In this document: one piece after another, positions 31,901 through 44,629 of the stretch
Position numbering within the stretch: position 1 is the stretch's first letter
Layout: each line of letters begins with the position of its first letter
Assembly (NCBI GenBank): GCA_002335605.1
Contig: BEDY01000001.1
Span: 1-64,000, forward strand
Reading direction: 5' to 3'
From: Prillingera fragicola
Taxonomy: Eukaryota; Basidiomycota; Tremellomycetes; Trichosporonales; Trichosporonaceae
DNA: 64,000 nucleotides
Translations under genes and position numbers: made by a program
The notes under the pieces: model-generated
Seen by the model: only the letters and a program-made list of their open reading frames with translations
Databases searched by the model: none
What the model was told of the DNA's origin: nothing

Positions 31901-34722
31901 GCCAAGGGCGGAGATGGTCAGAAGTATATGTGGGAGTTGGATGTGACGATGGATTGCTCTTTGGTGTCGTGTGGGAGCTGGCGGCCGTTCGTGCGAGAGA
32001 GGTGGCATGGGGCTGGTGACGGGCAGCGCGGTTGGGCACAGATCAGACGGGGCGCTGGCAAATGTGCTAATCCAGGCAGCCCCGTTATGTTGTGATGCAC
32101 ACTCGAACACTTACGAGTCACGACTCTGACCAGTCAGCTAGTGGGCTTACTTGGTCTCATGGCCAAAATGCGCCATTGCACCCGGCCAGCGATACGCGTG
32201 ATTGTTCCGAGAGCTGGGTAGGGCTTGTTGTGTCGCGGTGGGTTCTTTATCTATCTGACGGCTGGGGAGGGGCGCCGCCGATACGGGTACGCTGCCGAGG
32301 GCGGGAGAGCGTTCATAGTTGAGAATCCGTATGTCGAGGGAAATGAAATGACGTTGCTCAGATTGTTCATCGCTGCGGGCTCTGGCTGTACCGTTCCTCT
32401 CTGTCGTTACGATGTTCTTTCCCGTTCAACTGGCTTTGTAGTTATGGCATGACGGCGAACACGCGGGAGACAATACTGGGCACTGCGGGACGACAAGCAA
32501 ACCCCGTTCGCCACCAAGCGGGGCACAGGCAACAGAAGCCGAAATGTTAAAACCGCCTGGCGGTGCTGGCTGCCCGCAGCGCACCACTTTGGGGTCCGCT
32601 TTGAGATCTGTTATCAATCAGTCGCGACATGTGATCCCGATCGGTGGTGTGGAACGACCTGTGTGTGCCGGCGCCACTCTGATAGTGGTTCATCTTGGTA
32701 CGCTTCAGTGCTGGTTGCGGCCCCTTGTGACAGCAACATGCTACCAGAGGGGACGAGAGGGGAGGAGGAGCAAGGAGAGAGTGCTGGGGCTTCGGAACGA
32801 CACAAGCATGTAAACGCCACGGCACGAGAGAACATTGGCGCTCCACTCCTGCTAGCGCTAATATATGGCGGGAGAGAGGCAAACCCCGTGCTTACTAGAG
32901 GGGGCAGAGGAGGCAAACCCCGGCACGATCCTTCATCCGCTGTACCATTTGCGGTATACATGGTGTCAATCGTACACAAATGATCGGGTGGAATGAACAT
33001 GCATGGACGCCGCAGAGACCGATTACTGGTTCGCCTTGAACTGGGGCAGCATGCGAGGGGCCGCAACGCTGTCATGTGTCGTACTGGACATTGGTACAGC
33101 CCTGGTGTCTCCACATTGGGTGCGCCGATGACAATGATCGGGTGTGGAACGGCACATGCATACGAGCGCCACGGCACGGCGTCCGCTCCGTTGGGTTCAG
33201 GCAACCAGGGCAGCATGCAGATGTCGGATCGCGGGATCCTGGGGTCCAAAGGCCGTACAGCAGCTGGGCATTGCGACATCCGCCATGGCCATTCGCCGGC
33301 CTTGGCCATTGTGGCATGTTGTCTGCAGTGCCTTTTGCTCGTTCTACTTGCCTCTGCGAGCTCTGCGCATTATTAGCTCGAGATAGGTACGTACCTGGAC
33401 CAGGCTCGACAGCGCAAGACCCGAGAAAGCATAGATACTGCTGTATGGGAGTGTAGATACCGGCGTTTGACGCGCCCGACCTTTTGCGTTAGACCATTGC
33501 TTTTGCCTTTGAGCCATGAGCCGGATGATCGTGATCTTTCTCCCGTGACTTGTTATGAGCTTAATTTCTTGGGTTCAGATCGGTGTACGTACGACGACCC
33601 AGAGAGCACGCGTAGTGTGGCCGGTATGGGAAGGGGTGTGGGCGGTGCAGGTCCCGGGCAGGGTGGGGTAGTGTTGACCGACCAGTGGGCGAGAAACGGA
33701 TAAGACGTGATGTCAGCTTGTGATGACACTCTTCTTGTTCACCATGGGTGCTGGAGAACGCATACCGTGCCAGGCTTGGAGCGACATGGGGAGGTCTCCA
33801 ATGAACAGGCGAGACATTGTGAGTGCTGTGACCGTACGAGTTGTGCTAATGACCAGCTACCCCCAGAAGTCCCATTGTATCCGCGGCCAAAGCCAGACTT
33901 TCCAATCTTTTGGCCAGTGCGGCCACCGCGTCCGACAGAGGAGGAGTGGCCAGCTACTTCCATTCGTAGCTGACCGGACCATGATCGCGGATGGCGACGG
34001 ACGGCATTGCTCGGTGTTGAGTGGAGCTCACTCGGCCACTCATGAACATGCCTCTAGGCTCCTCACCTGCCGTCGCGCCACCGAAGCGCGTTCGAAAGGT
34101 TCGAGCTCGTCACTTTCACCTGCTACGTGACTCCCCTGTCAACGAAACCTCGTTGAATCAAGCCAACTTCGATGCAGTTGCACGGAGGGAGAGGCATGGT
34201 TCAACATCGAGATCGCCCCGCTCTTCCGTCTCTTGGCCATTGTCCTCCTTTGCTTCGTTTTGCAAAGCGCGGACTATCCTATCAAAGGCAGACACAGTGT
34301 TTGGCGAGTGCTACTCCCAGAATCAAAGCAGGGTGGACGGGTTCTGTGCTCGGGAACACGTCCAATCTGCTCTTCTCTCCTCTGGCCATATCAGTGGCGA
34401 CTCCACTCGACCCCTTCGCGTCATTCTCAAGAAGGACAATACTGCCGACAATATTTTGCACAACAACCGCATAAAGATGCTGATACCCCTTCATCAATAC
34501 CGTTAGATGTTATTCATCGCCGCCGAGTTCCATACGCGCACCATATGTACACCTTCCCCACCGTCTTCTGTCTCGAGTTGCGCCTTGGCGTCCTACATCC
34601 CAGTAGTTTATCTCACAGCTACCAAGCCTTTCAGCCTCTCGCTTCCAGCTTCCAGCTTCCAGCTTCCAGTTTCAAATCCCTACCTCAACAAACCCACCCG
34701 ACCCCCATCCGCACTCAGCAGC
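31901..34722. other. 2.8-kb gene-poor region with degenerate repeats
   Basis: Long stretches lack coherent frames. Diverged repeated blocks lie at about 32635-33230. In 33720-34330 short protein-like pieces occur in different frames (for example TEGEAWFNIEIAPLFRLLAI at about 34180-34240), which may be the relic of a decayed gene. A heptamer (GCTTCCA) is repeated four times at 34641-34669. Confidence 0.4.
32980..33225. repeat. Diverged direct repeat, period ~154 bp
   Basis: Blocks TGATCGGGTG..GAA..ACATGCAT..GCGCC-like and GGGCAGCATGC recur in the same order in copies starting near 32980 and 33134. Weaker copies lie near 32638 and 32800. AGGCAAACCCCG also occurs twice at about 32877 and 32910. 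Old tandem duplication is the simplest reading. Confidence 0.45.
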
Positions 34723-34956
34723 TCAAGCAGCCCCCATCCCAATATCCATCCCCGCCGCCGCGCGCACATCCACGCCAGCAGCCCCCCGCAAGTCCCCCTC
34801 ATCAAGCGAGTCCATCCTCACGCGCGGACTCGAAGGGCCGGGACCAGGCATGTCAAAGCTGTCCAGGTCCTCGTCGCAGTCGTCCGCCTCGCCTAGGTGG
34901 ACGTAGGGCGGGGGCTGGGTTAGGGGAGCGGTGTTTGCGGCGGGGGATTGGTTCAT
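34723..34956 (-). CDS. Small acidic protein, 77 aa
   Basis: A single exon in an AAAATGAAC start context. The product begins MNQSPAANTAP, has PPYVHLGEADDCDEDLDSFDM, then RVRMDSLDEGD and a Gly/Ala/Met tail. It is strongly acidic and probably disordered. The opposite frame is longer but turns into hydrophobic low-complexity sequence. Function unknown. Confidence 0.5.
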   Translation of the reverse strand: MNQSPAANTAPLTQPPPYVHLGEADDCDEDLDSFDMPGPGPSSPRVRMDSLDEGDLRGAAGVDVRAAAGMDIGMGAA

Positions 34957-35249
34957 TTTGGTTCCCGCTGTGTTGGTCGTGGGTGTTGGTGTTGGTGCTG
35001 TTGTTGTTGTGCTTTGTGGTTGTCTCGCTTAGGTGTAGGTGTTTGGAGTGAGCTGAGAGCGAGTTGGTGGTATCAGAAGTGGAGCTGGAGCAAGTCTGGT
35101 AGGTGTGGTGGGGGTCACTTGACCATTCAACATTGTGGCACTTGAGTGGCACCACTCCTCCACTCCACCCACCTCCGACAATGTCGCGCGACAGTACACG
35201 CATGCATATGCATGCCAAACCCAGACATATCCCAACTTCCCCTCCTAAC

Positions 35250-37764
35250 CTACATCACCGACTGCCCAGCCGCCATGTTCGGCATCCAGCTCTCAAGCGC
35301 CTCGAACAACATTCCTGAATCGAGCCAACTCATGTCCATCTCGGGGAAGGCGGCCGATTCGTCTGGATTCAGCCCAAGAGACTCGAGAAGCTGATCCGTC
35401 TGCGTCGCAGCCACCGCGTCCGGGTCGGGCACAGACAGCTCAAACACGTCCGCTACCGCGCGGTAGGTAGATGTAAACTGGGCCATCTCGCGGCTGGCTA
35501 TGAACAGCAGGGTGAGGATTCGGCGCAGCGCGCCCTCGGCCACGTCCCAGTGTGGTGCGGTGCGGTGAAGGGTGATGAGCCCGTCAACGAGCGCCGACAT
35601 GACGCGGGTCGCGTCGCTCAAAACGCCTAGATCACCGTTACGGTCGTACAAGGCGATACGCAGTAGCAAGCTGGCGCCATTGGAGATGTGATGGGCCGTA
35701 TCTGATATCAGCTTCAGTCGCCTGGAGAACTCACATGGCATCCAGAACAAGTCGAGGTCGGCAGCCTTGAGACCGAGGACAATGTTGGTCGCGCGCTGGC
35801 AGCAATACAACGCCGCACGGAGGGCAATCGCGACGTGTGGGCTGTGAGTGCTCGAGAATGACTCGACAATCAGGCGGTGAATGACAATCTGCAGGCCGCA
35901 AAGCGACATTTGGAAGGAGCGCACACCAGTGGGCGCAGTCCCCACGCCGGCAGAGTCGACCCTGAGGCCTTCTGGGAGCTGCTCGTCAAACAGCTCGACC
36001 TCGGCTCGTAGTGACTCGAGTGTGGCGATACGAGTGAGCCCCGTGGGTGGGTTTGTGATTGCTCGCACCGAGAAAAAGTTGTCCAAGACCTTGCTGCTCA
36101 CGTCAGCATAGGGCGCAAGACTGAGACTTACTCAATGACCACAGTAAGCCTAGCACTGGCAATAAAGCTGTCGATAGAGAGCCGGTCACAGTATGCTTCA
36201 TCTTCGATCACCAGATCGTGCGTCGGGATAGGGACATTGTAGTTGCTGGGATGCATGCTGCTGGTCAGCACAGTATTGATCGAGTACTCACTGTGTGGGA
36301 CGGCCAGATACCACTGCAGACCACTTGTCGTGAATCATGAGCGACCACCAGATACGCATCCGAACACTGCGCTCCCACAGGGGCAGTTCCCAGTTTGTCG
36401 GATCCATGTGCAGACCCAAGAGATGTGCGGCACCGATTGCTCGGGCAAGGCCGATCTCGCGCTGGCCAGCGTTGTCGCTGGGCCGGCTTGTGAGTACCAG
36501 TAACGCGAGCTGGATGACCCTTAGCTGTGGCTGCCTGTATCCATCATCGAGAGCAAAGAGACCTTCCGCCCACAGTTTTTTGTGGATTGGTCGCAATGCC
36601 GGAAAGTAGGATGTGCAATGCGAGATGATGGCAGAGAGAAACGCATACGGAACGGCGGTATTGCCCTCACCTCGTGCGGCAGATCGCAGATGCCCAGACG
36701 TCACAAATGGCATGGCGGGGAATGTAGTGCCGATAAACCTGCCTAGTCAGCTCCGACTAGTCTCACGTACTCACTTATCCATTGCCGTATCTAGCACGCC
36801 GTCCATCACCCCGGAGCACAATTGGAGGACCTCGTGGAAGGTCTGCTCGGCCGAGCGCAGCCCAGGCCCGTAGATGAGCGCAGGGTACTTTATAAAGTAT
36901 GCTGGCAGTCGTGAATCTGCCGAGACCTGTCGGAAGGCCAAGTTGGCATGGCGCGCAAACGCTGGGCTCGGTCCGTCCGGCGTTGCAGCGTCCTTGGGCA
37001 TGAGCCCGAAGAAAGCACCAGTGCCGATAAAGTGCGACTCGTCCGCATGTGTGTTGGACATGTCGAGCGAGGGCCGCACAGCAGTCTGCAGTCAGTTCGG
37101 TGTTGTATGACTCGATACTAACAAGCTCTTCCAAGCAGCGCACAGCGCCAATTTGAGGAGCTGGTGGCTTTGCGCCCTGATAAGATTAGATACGACGACA
37201 AAGTGGTACTCACCCAGCCACTACCGTTCTGCACATCGGGTGCCCGTGAGACTGGACCCTCGGCCCAGTCCACTCCCGGATCGTTTGGGGCTATTGGCTG
37301 CCTTTGTCAGCATGGCACCAGGCAGGTCAGCAGCGGTGCTTGCCGTGGAGCTAACGACATGACTAGCATAGGCTGAGCTCACATGTGAAGAAGCCCTCGA
37401 CGACATCCCTGTTTCCTTCTTCGCAGCCCCAGATCCATCCCGTCGCGGCCGCTTCCGTTCCGTAGGCGGGAGGTCGAAGGTGCATCTCCGTTTGCGGGTC
37501 GTACAGTTTACGCACGGGCTGTCGGCGGCGGGCATAATGCAGGCATGTTTGCTTCGGCGGCCTGAGCTGTCAGTTCTATGTGCGCACGTTGGCAAGATGA
37601 GCTGCCGGACACTGGATGAAGGGTTGTGGAGGGAGACTCACATGCGTCACACGGCCTGTCGAGCCGTGATCGAAGTGCGCGACCTGGCGCTTCTGGTCAA
37701 AGTGTCAGCCAATGGGTTCAGTAGAATGCTGCTGAGAAGACTAACGTTCCGATACCGGCGGCAT
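35250..37764 (-). CDS. Zn2Cys6 transcription factor with fungal-specific middle domain
   Basis: About nine exons. The first is 19 nt (37746-37764), the second 37642-37692, the third 37383-37561. The Zn2Cys6 cluster is split by the intron before exon 3 and reads CDAC-x6-C-x8-CVNC-x6-C, with basic residues RRSKH and TTRKRR, perfect GAL4-type spacing. The middle region holds the fungal-specific domain (FIGTGAFFGLMP; ARAIGAAHLLGLHMDPTNW; WERSVRMRIWWSLMIHDKW). The C-terminus ends in acidic DMSWLDSGMLFEALESW, a plausible activation segment. It should act in the nucleus as a pathway-specific regulator. It is divergent from the secreted arrestin-like gene and next to the fatty alcohol oxidase; the target is unknown. 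Intron positions in the middle are approximate. Confidence 0.85.
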
Positions 37765-38207
37765 CTCTTTGTATCTGTCAGAGCGAGAGAAGAGAGAGAG
37801 AGCAATAACAACAAATGGGCATGATATCAAGGGAGAGGCGGCCAACTCCGGCCAACTCCGGCCATGTAGATCATTTTGATTCCGTCCCCCGCCACCCAAC
37901 GACCATTACGTCGTGCATCTACTTTGCCCATACTCACCTCCTCTTGCTGCAGCGGCAGAAGCAGCTGCTGCCTTGCTGCCTGGACGTGTGCTCTCCATTC
38001 GTGTCTCGCAGTTCACTGCCACCCACTCATCCTGTCTCTCCATGGCTCAGAGATGGCTTTGTCCAGCTGCATGGTACCTTGACAACGGGACGTTACATCC
38101 ATTGAGGTTGACCACATTCGCCCGATTGGTGAATGGTTGTTCTTCACTCTGCACCATCACCCATCACCCATCTCTCTTCTAACTCTGTTTAGTGACCAAG
38201 CTTCGCC
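37765..38207. other. Divergent promoter region
   Basis: 443 bp between the Zn2Cys6 gene and the signal-peptide-bearing gene. It has CT-rich and CAC-rich stretches and a tandem CGGCCAACTC direct repeat (37839-37858). No gene. Confidence 0.45.
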
Positions 38208-40331
38208 ATGCGCCTCATTGTCTTGGTAGCGCTGGCGAGCCCAGCGCTCGCAGCCATCGTGCCGAGTCATTCAGCAGATGCGGCTCAAGCGCCGTTCGGC
38301 ACCGAGACCAAACCAGTCGACTCGCCACCAGAGAAACCGGCAGCGCTGGGATGGCAATGCCTGCTGCGAGGGGTAGTGCGAGCTCCAGACCTGTCGCCTA
38401 ACAGTGTGTTTCCCGGAGAGGCACGTCTCACTGCGTATGGGGAGGGGTGCAACGAGATCAAAGGCTGGGCGGTCGGGCTCAAGTTTAGGGAGCGTGCAAT
38501 TGTCAAGGTCCAGTGAGTCTTGCCAGCATTCAAGAGCTGAACCTGTCTAGGGCCAAAGATGTCAAGCTGCCGATTCGGCCCGAGAAGGTAACAAAGCCCA
38601 AACAGAATGCAACGATCGGTCAAAATTGGGACGATATTCTGAGTGATGTCGGTTCCTGGCACTCTTACTATGGGAACGACCCCGACTATGAAAGACAGCT
38701 TGAGGCATACGGTAGGCGTACGCTCGAGTTCCACAGCTGACAGCTGCAGAGACAGCGTTAAGAAATGAGTCATTGTGGGTCATTAATGGCAGCGAACGTA
38801 TCGCCTTTGACACATCGGTGGAATTGCCCTTGAGCGGCAGCGACTGGCTCAGCGAGCATTGGCTCGACGTTGCGCAGCCTTTTGCAGCGCACGTCCCAAA
38901 CACAAACGTACGTTCAGTGTTGAGCATTGGGCGCTGACTGCAGTTTCCGCCCATTGCCAAGCGGATGGGCTATTCCGTTTCCACGGAGATGTGGGCGACC
39001 GAGAGCAGCCTGGACTATTATTTGCTTGTCAACTTGCGTAATGGGACAACGGTCCATGTCCCGGCGACCTTTGGCGCCTTTCTTCCTCAAGCCGACCCCA
39101 CTGCGGGCACGAATGTGTGGCCTACCGATGTACCTCTTCTTCCAGATAATGGGACGACCGCTGCGGACTCGCGCAAGGGCCCACTTTGCGTAAGTGCACT
39201 TTGAGAGCTTCTCTAATAGTGCAGGAAGAAGGCAGACAGACTATGTTGAACATATCCCTTCGGCCCGTTCAGGAGCCAGTGGCTGCGGGTGGGTACAAGT
39301 ACACGGCGTGGCTGACGGATAGGCGACACGGTCACGTTTGAGGTCAAGGTCACACGCACCGGTAACGGCACGTTGTATCCTGCTAGCATTCACCTACAAC
39401 TACAAGACGACAGCTATTCGCCCTGGCTGAATCAATACGCTAACGAGGACCAGCGACAGAGGCTGTTGACTCAATTTTCCAATGCTGGGAGCATGGTTAT
39501 CGCTCCTAATAAGGCCGATTTGGAGAGGGTTCGTTCAATCTGGCGTGGAAACGGGGAAGGGTGGACGGGGGTTTACTCGGCGACGTTTGACCGGCCTGTT
39601 GCTGGTGGGCCACTGCCAGATGTGTTTACGGTTCAAGTTGAGATGCCCCTGTGAGCCGGTGTGGAATTGCATTGGAGTGCGCTAACCTGTTCAGCCGGCG
39701 TGATTCAATGCCGTCGTTCCGGCAGTCCTTTGTAACCACTCGCAGGCTGCTGCCTGTTCGAGTTGAAGTGGACTCACATTGCCTTCACGCTCCGCAGCCG
39801 ATAGTGGACCATGTGCCTAGTCGCCGTTCAGTGTGGTTAGAGTCGGAGGCCAAAGTCGTGGCACGCGATGCCGAGTGGGCCGAGTATGCCCTTCCACTCC
39901 CCCAGGAACCCACGACGTCTCGCGTCAAGTCGTATGCCAAGGCGCTACCCAACAATATGTGTCATCTTCCCTTTCACATTGTGGCCGAGTCTGCGTCGAG
40001 GGCGGTCAGTGGCTCACCTGCCATCCATTACCTGGACCCAGGCGCGCAGGGCATTGTGTTGGCCTTGCCAGATACGCCAGCAGAGTCGATCACCTACCCA
40101 CCTATCGGCGACGTTCATCCCGAGACACGACAGCAGGCTCTGCAGCGTCAGCGATACGGCTACAAGGACGCAATGCATCGACCCGAGACACTAACGAGGG
40201 ACAGCCAGTACAAGCTGTGGCAAAAGTATAAAGGCAAACACGCTGCCAAGTTGTGGAATCGTAAAGAGGCCATTGCGCGTGGAGAGGAGGTCGGGGACCA
40301 TGACAAGGAAAGGGACATGTGGTTTGATTAG
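38208..40331 (+). CDS. Putative secreted/lumenal arrestin-like beta-sandwich protein
   Basis: Seven exons (38208-38512, 38551-38711, 38750-38907, 38944-39189, 39225-39288, 39323-39650, 39695-40331) join in frame to 632 residues. Residues 1-16 (MRLIVLVALASPALAA) form a good signal peptide. GEARLTAYGEGCNEIKGWAVGLKF, split here only in reading and not in sequence, fits the first strands of an arrestin N-domain; GDTVTFEVKVTRTGNG and FRQSFVTTRRLLPVRVEV fit the C-domain and its last strands. Several NxT/NxS sites suit a secretory location. The last ~60 residues are charged and helical. Arrestin-fold proteins are normally cytosolic, so a signal peptide is odd. The fold call is inference from motif style; no exact family is recognised. 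Confidence 0.7.
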
Positions 40332-40350
40332 ACTAGACCCAGCAGTGCCA

Positions 40351-40390
40351 GAGGGAACAAGCCTATGCCGAGGGAACAAGCCTATGCCGA
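40351..40390. repeat. Short tandem duplication, 19-bp period
   Basis: GAGGGAACAAGCCTATGCC occurs twice head to tail in the 3' flank between two convergent genes. Confidence 0.85.
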
Positions 40391-40490
40391 TGCAGTGTAC
40401 AAGCCCAGACTCATCTGCTAACCTGTAGTGCGCTAACCCATACATCCATGCGTGTGTACAACTAAACCGAGAACCTCTACAACAACCAGC

Positions 40491-42626
40491 CTACTTTGAC
40501 CTCTTGCTGGGGCTCGACCCACCACTCGACACCGACCCAACGGCGACACTTCCCCTTCGCTCGCGCACGCCGCTCTTCCAGTCGGCAATGATGCTGCGGA
40601 CGACCATGTGGCTCGTGCCCAGGATGGTCAACATGGGGTTAACCCCGGACGCGCTGGGCAGGACACTGGCGTCGCAGCACCACACACCATCGACACCGAC
40701 CACGGCACCGGTGGGGTCGCACACGCCGTCCCCCTTGCCGCTCATGCGGCAGGTAGCCATCTGGTGCGCTGTGCCAAACGCTCCCGGGCGGGTCTTTTCG
40801 ACCTTGCGCTTCCACGCGTCAAAGTCCTGGCCGTCCTTCCATGACTCGACACCTTTGGCGCCGACAATGACCTCCTTGGCGCCAGCGGCGCGCATGCACT
40901 CGGCCGACGTAATCGTCCCGCGGATGATGGACTCGACGTCAAACTGGCCCACGGTGTAGTGGATTGTCGGCTCGCCGCGCGAGTCAGTCACGACCTTGCC
41001 TGGCCGCAGGTCGCGGCAAATGGCGATCGAGCCCAGCATGTGCTGGTGCTTGGCGAGACGCGACTTGTACTCGAGGGGGCCGTTCCACTGCATCAGGGTC
41101 ATGCTGATCGTGGGCTGCATGATGCCGACTTCGACGCGGACGCCGTGGCCCGACGCGGACCGCGCGGCGTGCTCGTCCACCATGGACGTGAGGATTTGGC
41201 CCTCGGTCGGGTCGGTGAACTCGTCAAAGACGCCGTAGACATAGTTTGTCGGGTGCACGTACAGGCTGTTGCCGATGCGCGGGTTGGAGATCTTGGAGCG
41301 GACAAAGAGGGAGGGGTTCTGGATACTGCCAGCGGCGGCAATGACACGCGGAGCCTTGATGGTGTGCTCGCTGCCGTCGGGGAGGCGCACGACGACGCCC
41401 TCGGCGTGCTTGGCCTTGCCGGCAAACAGAATCTTGCGGACCGAGCAGCCCTGCATGAACAGACACCCGGCTTTGGCGGCGTCCACGAGCCAGAGCTGAG
41501 TGCCGCCCTTTTTGCCGCCCGAGCGGCATCCGTTGGCGCACTCGTGGCCGCACTCGTGGTCGGCGTTGCCGTTGTTCTGGGGGACCTCCTCGAAAGAGTA
41601 GCCCATGCGGCTGGCGCCTTCCATCAACAGTGTGTTGCACTTGTTCTGCCTCTTGGGCAACGACCGGCCGATAGTCTTACTGGCCTGGTCCAGGTCGGCC
41701 TGGAACTCGGGCGAGGTAAAGTATGGCAAGTCAAAGGTCGACCTCCAGTCGTTACGGACGACCTGGGGTGGCTCGAGGCATGCGGCCCAGTTGATTGTGC
41801 CGCCACCACCAAACGTCGAGGCAGAGACGACGGCCATGTCGCCGCTCTCGGTGATCGACAAGCACGACGCTTCAATCATGCGCTGCAAGGACTCGGCCTC
41901 GGTAATGGGCTTGGCAGTCGTGAGGTCTTCGTACATGCCCTTTTCAATCACGAGCACCTTCATGCCCGCCTCGGAGAGGAGTTTGGCAGCGACACCGCCA
42001 CCGAGGCCACTGCCGACGACGATCGCGTCGAGGGGCGGGAGCGAGCCGAGGTCGGCCGCTGTCAAAAAGTCAAACTTGTAGTGGTTTTCCGGTTTGGACG
42101 GCGTGTTCTTGAGCCTGTAGCCCATGCCAGCGTGGGCAATGGTCGAGTAGCGCGTGTAGATTGAGCCTGCGAGAATGGACAGGACAGTGTAGATTTTGCG
42201 CATGGCGGGCACGCGCGACGTTTTCCAGTTGAGCATGACGCGCTCGCGCTCGGGGATGGACAGCTTGACAAACGGCGTATACCCCCCGCAGAGCATGAGG
42301 GCGCCTACGCGACCGCTGAGGGGTTAGCTTGCGCGGAAAGAGGGCACTTACCGAAGCAACATGCAGACTTGCTTTAGCTCTGCAAACTGCTTTGGCAGCA
42401 GCACGCTGGGCAGGATCTCGGTCAAGGCGCGCTTGATGTCTGGGTTGGAAGAGGGCTTCTCGGCTGCCCAGGCCTCGATGGCGGTGCGGTCATTGTCCTT
42501 TGCGAGCGACGGCGCCATGCGCACGAGCTCGTCGGCGTCGACGGGCCCGCCAATCGTGTCGATCACGGCGAAGAAGACTGCCGTTTCCTCTGGCGAAAAC
42601 ACTTGCGCTGCGCGTGTACCAGGCAT
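40491..42626 (-). CDS. Long-chain fatty alcohol oxidase (GMC flavoenzyme)
   Basis: Two exons (minus: 42626-42352 and 42315-40491) around a 36-nt intron give 699 residues, the usual length. N-terminal FSPEETAVFFAVIDTI is typical of the family. The FAD-binding VVGSGLGGGVAAKLLSEAG follows a membrane-associated helix. FGGGGTINWAACLEPP and the C-terminal GTAHQMATCRMS and SGVNPMLTI are the GMC conserved parts. These enzymes oxidise long-chain alcohols to aldehydes with O2, giving H2O2, in peroxisomes or microsomes during alkane or fatty-alcohol use. It lies next to a Zn2Cys6 gene that could control it. Confidence 0.93.
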
Positions 42627-44629
42627 GATGAGAAGTGAGTGGTAGAGGTCATGGTGTCCGTTGCCATGGCAGCCTGCTGCATATATGTGAAGTTGGTCGA
42701 CGACTATTGCAGTCGCCGGTGATCGTAGTGGAGAGGGTTTCAGGGAAGTGAGATTGTTGATGTCGAGGCCAGCTCGATGTCAAAGGGTAGCTCACCCGCG
42801 GCCAGCGGGATCCTTGTGGCTGTCGTAAGTCGTAGATCGGGAGGGTGGCGCCGGCACCGCTGTCCCCGATATGCTTATGCCGGATCGTGTGCGCCGCTAG
42901 CCCCTGGGTCGATGTCTAAGAGCCACCACTGGCCACTGGCAGCGTGCCGAGACCACTGCTGACATTTCGCGCACGACAGCAGCAAAATCCCACAAACAGC
43001 GCACAACCAGGTGCTTGGGACTGAGTCTGGTGCAAGAAGTGGGTCAGGGCTAATGACTGCCGTCGTACTCAGGACCGCGACTCCAGTTCAACTACTCTAG
43101 CTCTCCAGCTCTGCAAAGGCCGCCAAGCCAGGGTGCCCACTTGGGAGAGACTCTTGCTACATTGGAACCTCTTTGCGTGGCCGCCCTAGGTCCCTGGGAT
43201 GTTACTTGGAACGTGGAAATGCTCCGCAGGTGACTTGCTCTGTGCGCGAACGTCTTGTTACGACAAGCTCTCACGAACACGGGCCGCAGACTGTCGGTTC
43301 ACCCGTTCCGACAGAGTGGGAGGTTCACATTCCTCCGTCTTCTGCAGCCATGGGGCCCTCGTTCCAGCTGGCCTCGTGACGGCCTGCAAGTGGAAAGTGC
43401 CCGACAGCCTGGACGCGCTGCGTGTTGGACGTGTCAGTGGGCAGCGGGAACCGTCAGCGAGCGACAGGGAAGAGTGGGAACTCTTCAATGTTATTCAGGG
43501 TAGTTTTGATTATGGTTGAATGGTACCGCAGAGTGAGATGGGAAGCGCCTTCCATTCAGGCTGACACTGCGGCAGCAGCGTTGATGAACACCGAGCGTTG
43601 TGCCGTTGCCGCGGCGCCACGCTTCAGCGCTCGGGAGAGGCGCTCTTGCACCACTGAAAGAAGATGAGCGTCGTGTGTCAGAAGGCTCCATTCGCGGCCT
43701 GCGGAGAGCATTGACGATGGCCCGCATCACCCCGCATTCCAGATCAAGCCCGTCCAGCATTCGCCGTGCTTTAGACTCCTCTTGAGGCGAAGAGTGTGGG
43801 AGCAGGGTGCGTCGTGCGCCAGAATGCGTAGGCCTATGTGGGGAACCGGGAGTCTGTAGTCTGTACCAGTGAGGGCGAGGAGATTAGATGCCTGTCTCAT
43901 CTCGGGACTGTATTACTCGAGGAGGATGAGTGAGTAATGTGGCTGCTTTAGCCAATACAAATGAGACTTCCCAGACAATGCGTGGCTTGGCTCATCACTT
44001 TGAGGCGGCAGTGGTCATCTTCGCCAATGACACTCGACGCGGAACGCGAGACGGAACAAACCGCGCGGGCTCGTTCACACCTGAAGTGCTGTTGCGGGCC
44101 TCTGGTGGGAGACAATGGCTGCATATCAACACTTGGCTGCAGCTTCACGGGCGGGCCAGAGCGGAGGACAGACAGAACGGCTTGGGCTGTGCTTCACGAG
44201 ATCACCATGGCTGGCCATGTGGTCACAAGGGTGTGAGATGATTGCCAGGCCAACACCCAGGGCTGCCAGAGTGGAGGCCGATACTACCATTCTCGACAAC
44301 TACGTCCAGCTCATTGCATGGTTGACCTTGATTGCTGTTGTCGCCACGTGGCTACAGTGCATGGTTTGTTAGACTGTCGCGTCTGCGCAAGTGCGGTGGT
44401 CAGCTGACAAGTGAGTAGTGGCTGCGGTCGGAACAACAAGGCAGGCCCACCATTGTTTGTAGTGGGCTGCTGCCATTGTCCTCGAACATCCTTGGCAATC
44501 TCCAGGCATGTGATGACACTGCTCGTCCCACCAGCTCCGTCAGCATGACAGATAAGAACCGACCCCCTCCGACTGTTCCCATCTCCACCACTCGTCGCCA
44601 CCACCATCCACATCAGCAAGCATAGCACC
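42627..44629. other. 2.0-kb gene-poor region
   Basis: Frames of about 100 codons at 43199-43519 and 43930-44241 have no motif, good start context or splice continuation. Nothing is assigned. Confidence 0.4.
42681..42687 (-). promoter_or_regulatory. TATA-like box of the fatty alcohol oxidase gene
   Basis: CATATAT on the minus strand, ~55 bases before the start codon. Confidence 0.4.

Noticed and set aside
34233..35051. 272-codon plus-strand frame
   Set aside because: Passes through the GCTTCCA repeat and ends in hydrophobic low-complexity sequence opposite the small acidic gene. The first part may be a gene relic only.
40959..42164. 401-codon plus-strand frame opposite the fatty alcohol oxidase
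   Set aside because: Antisense shadow of a well-supported GMC gene, with no motif of its own.
43199..44241. Two ~100-codon plus-strand frames
   Set aside because: No conserved motif, no promoter or splice pattern like the accepted small genes. Random open frames of this length are common in GC-rich DNA.
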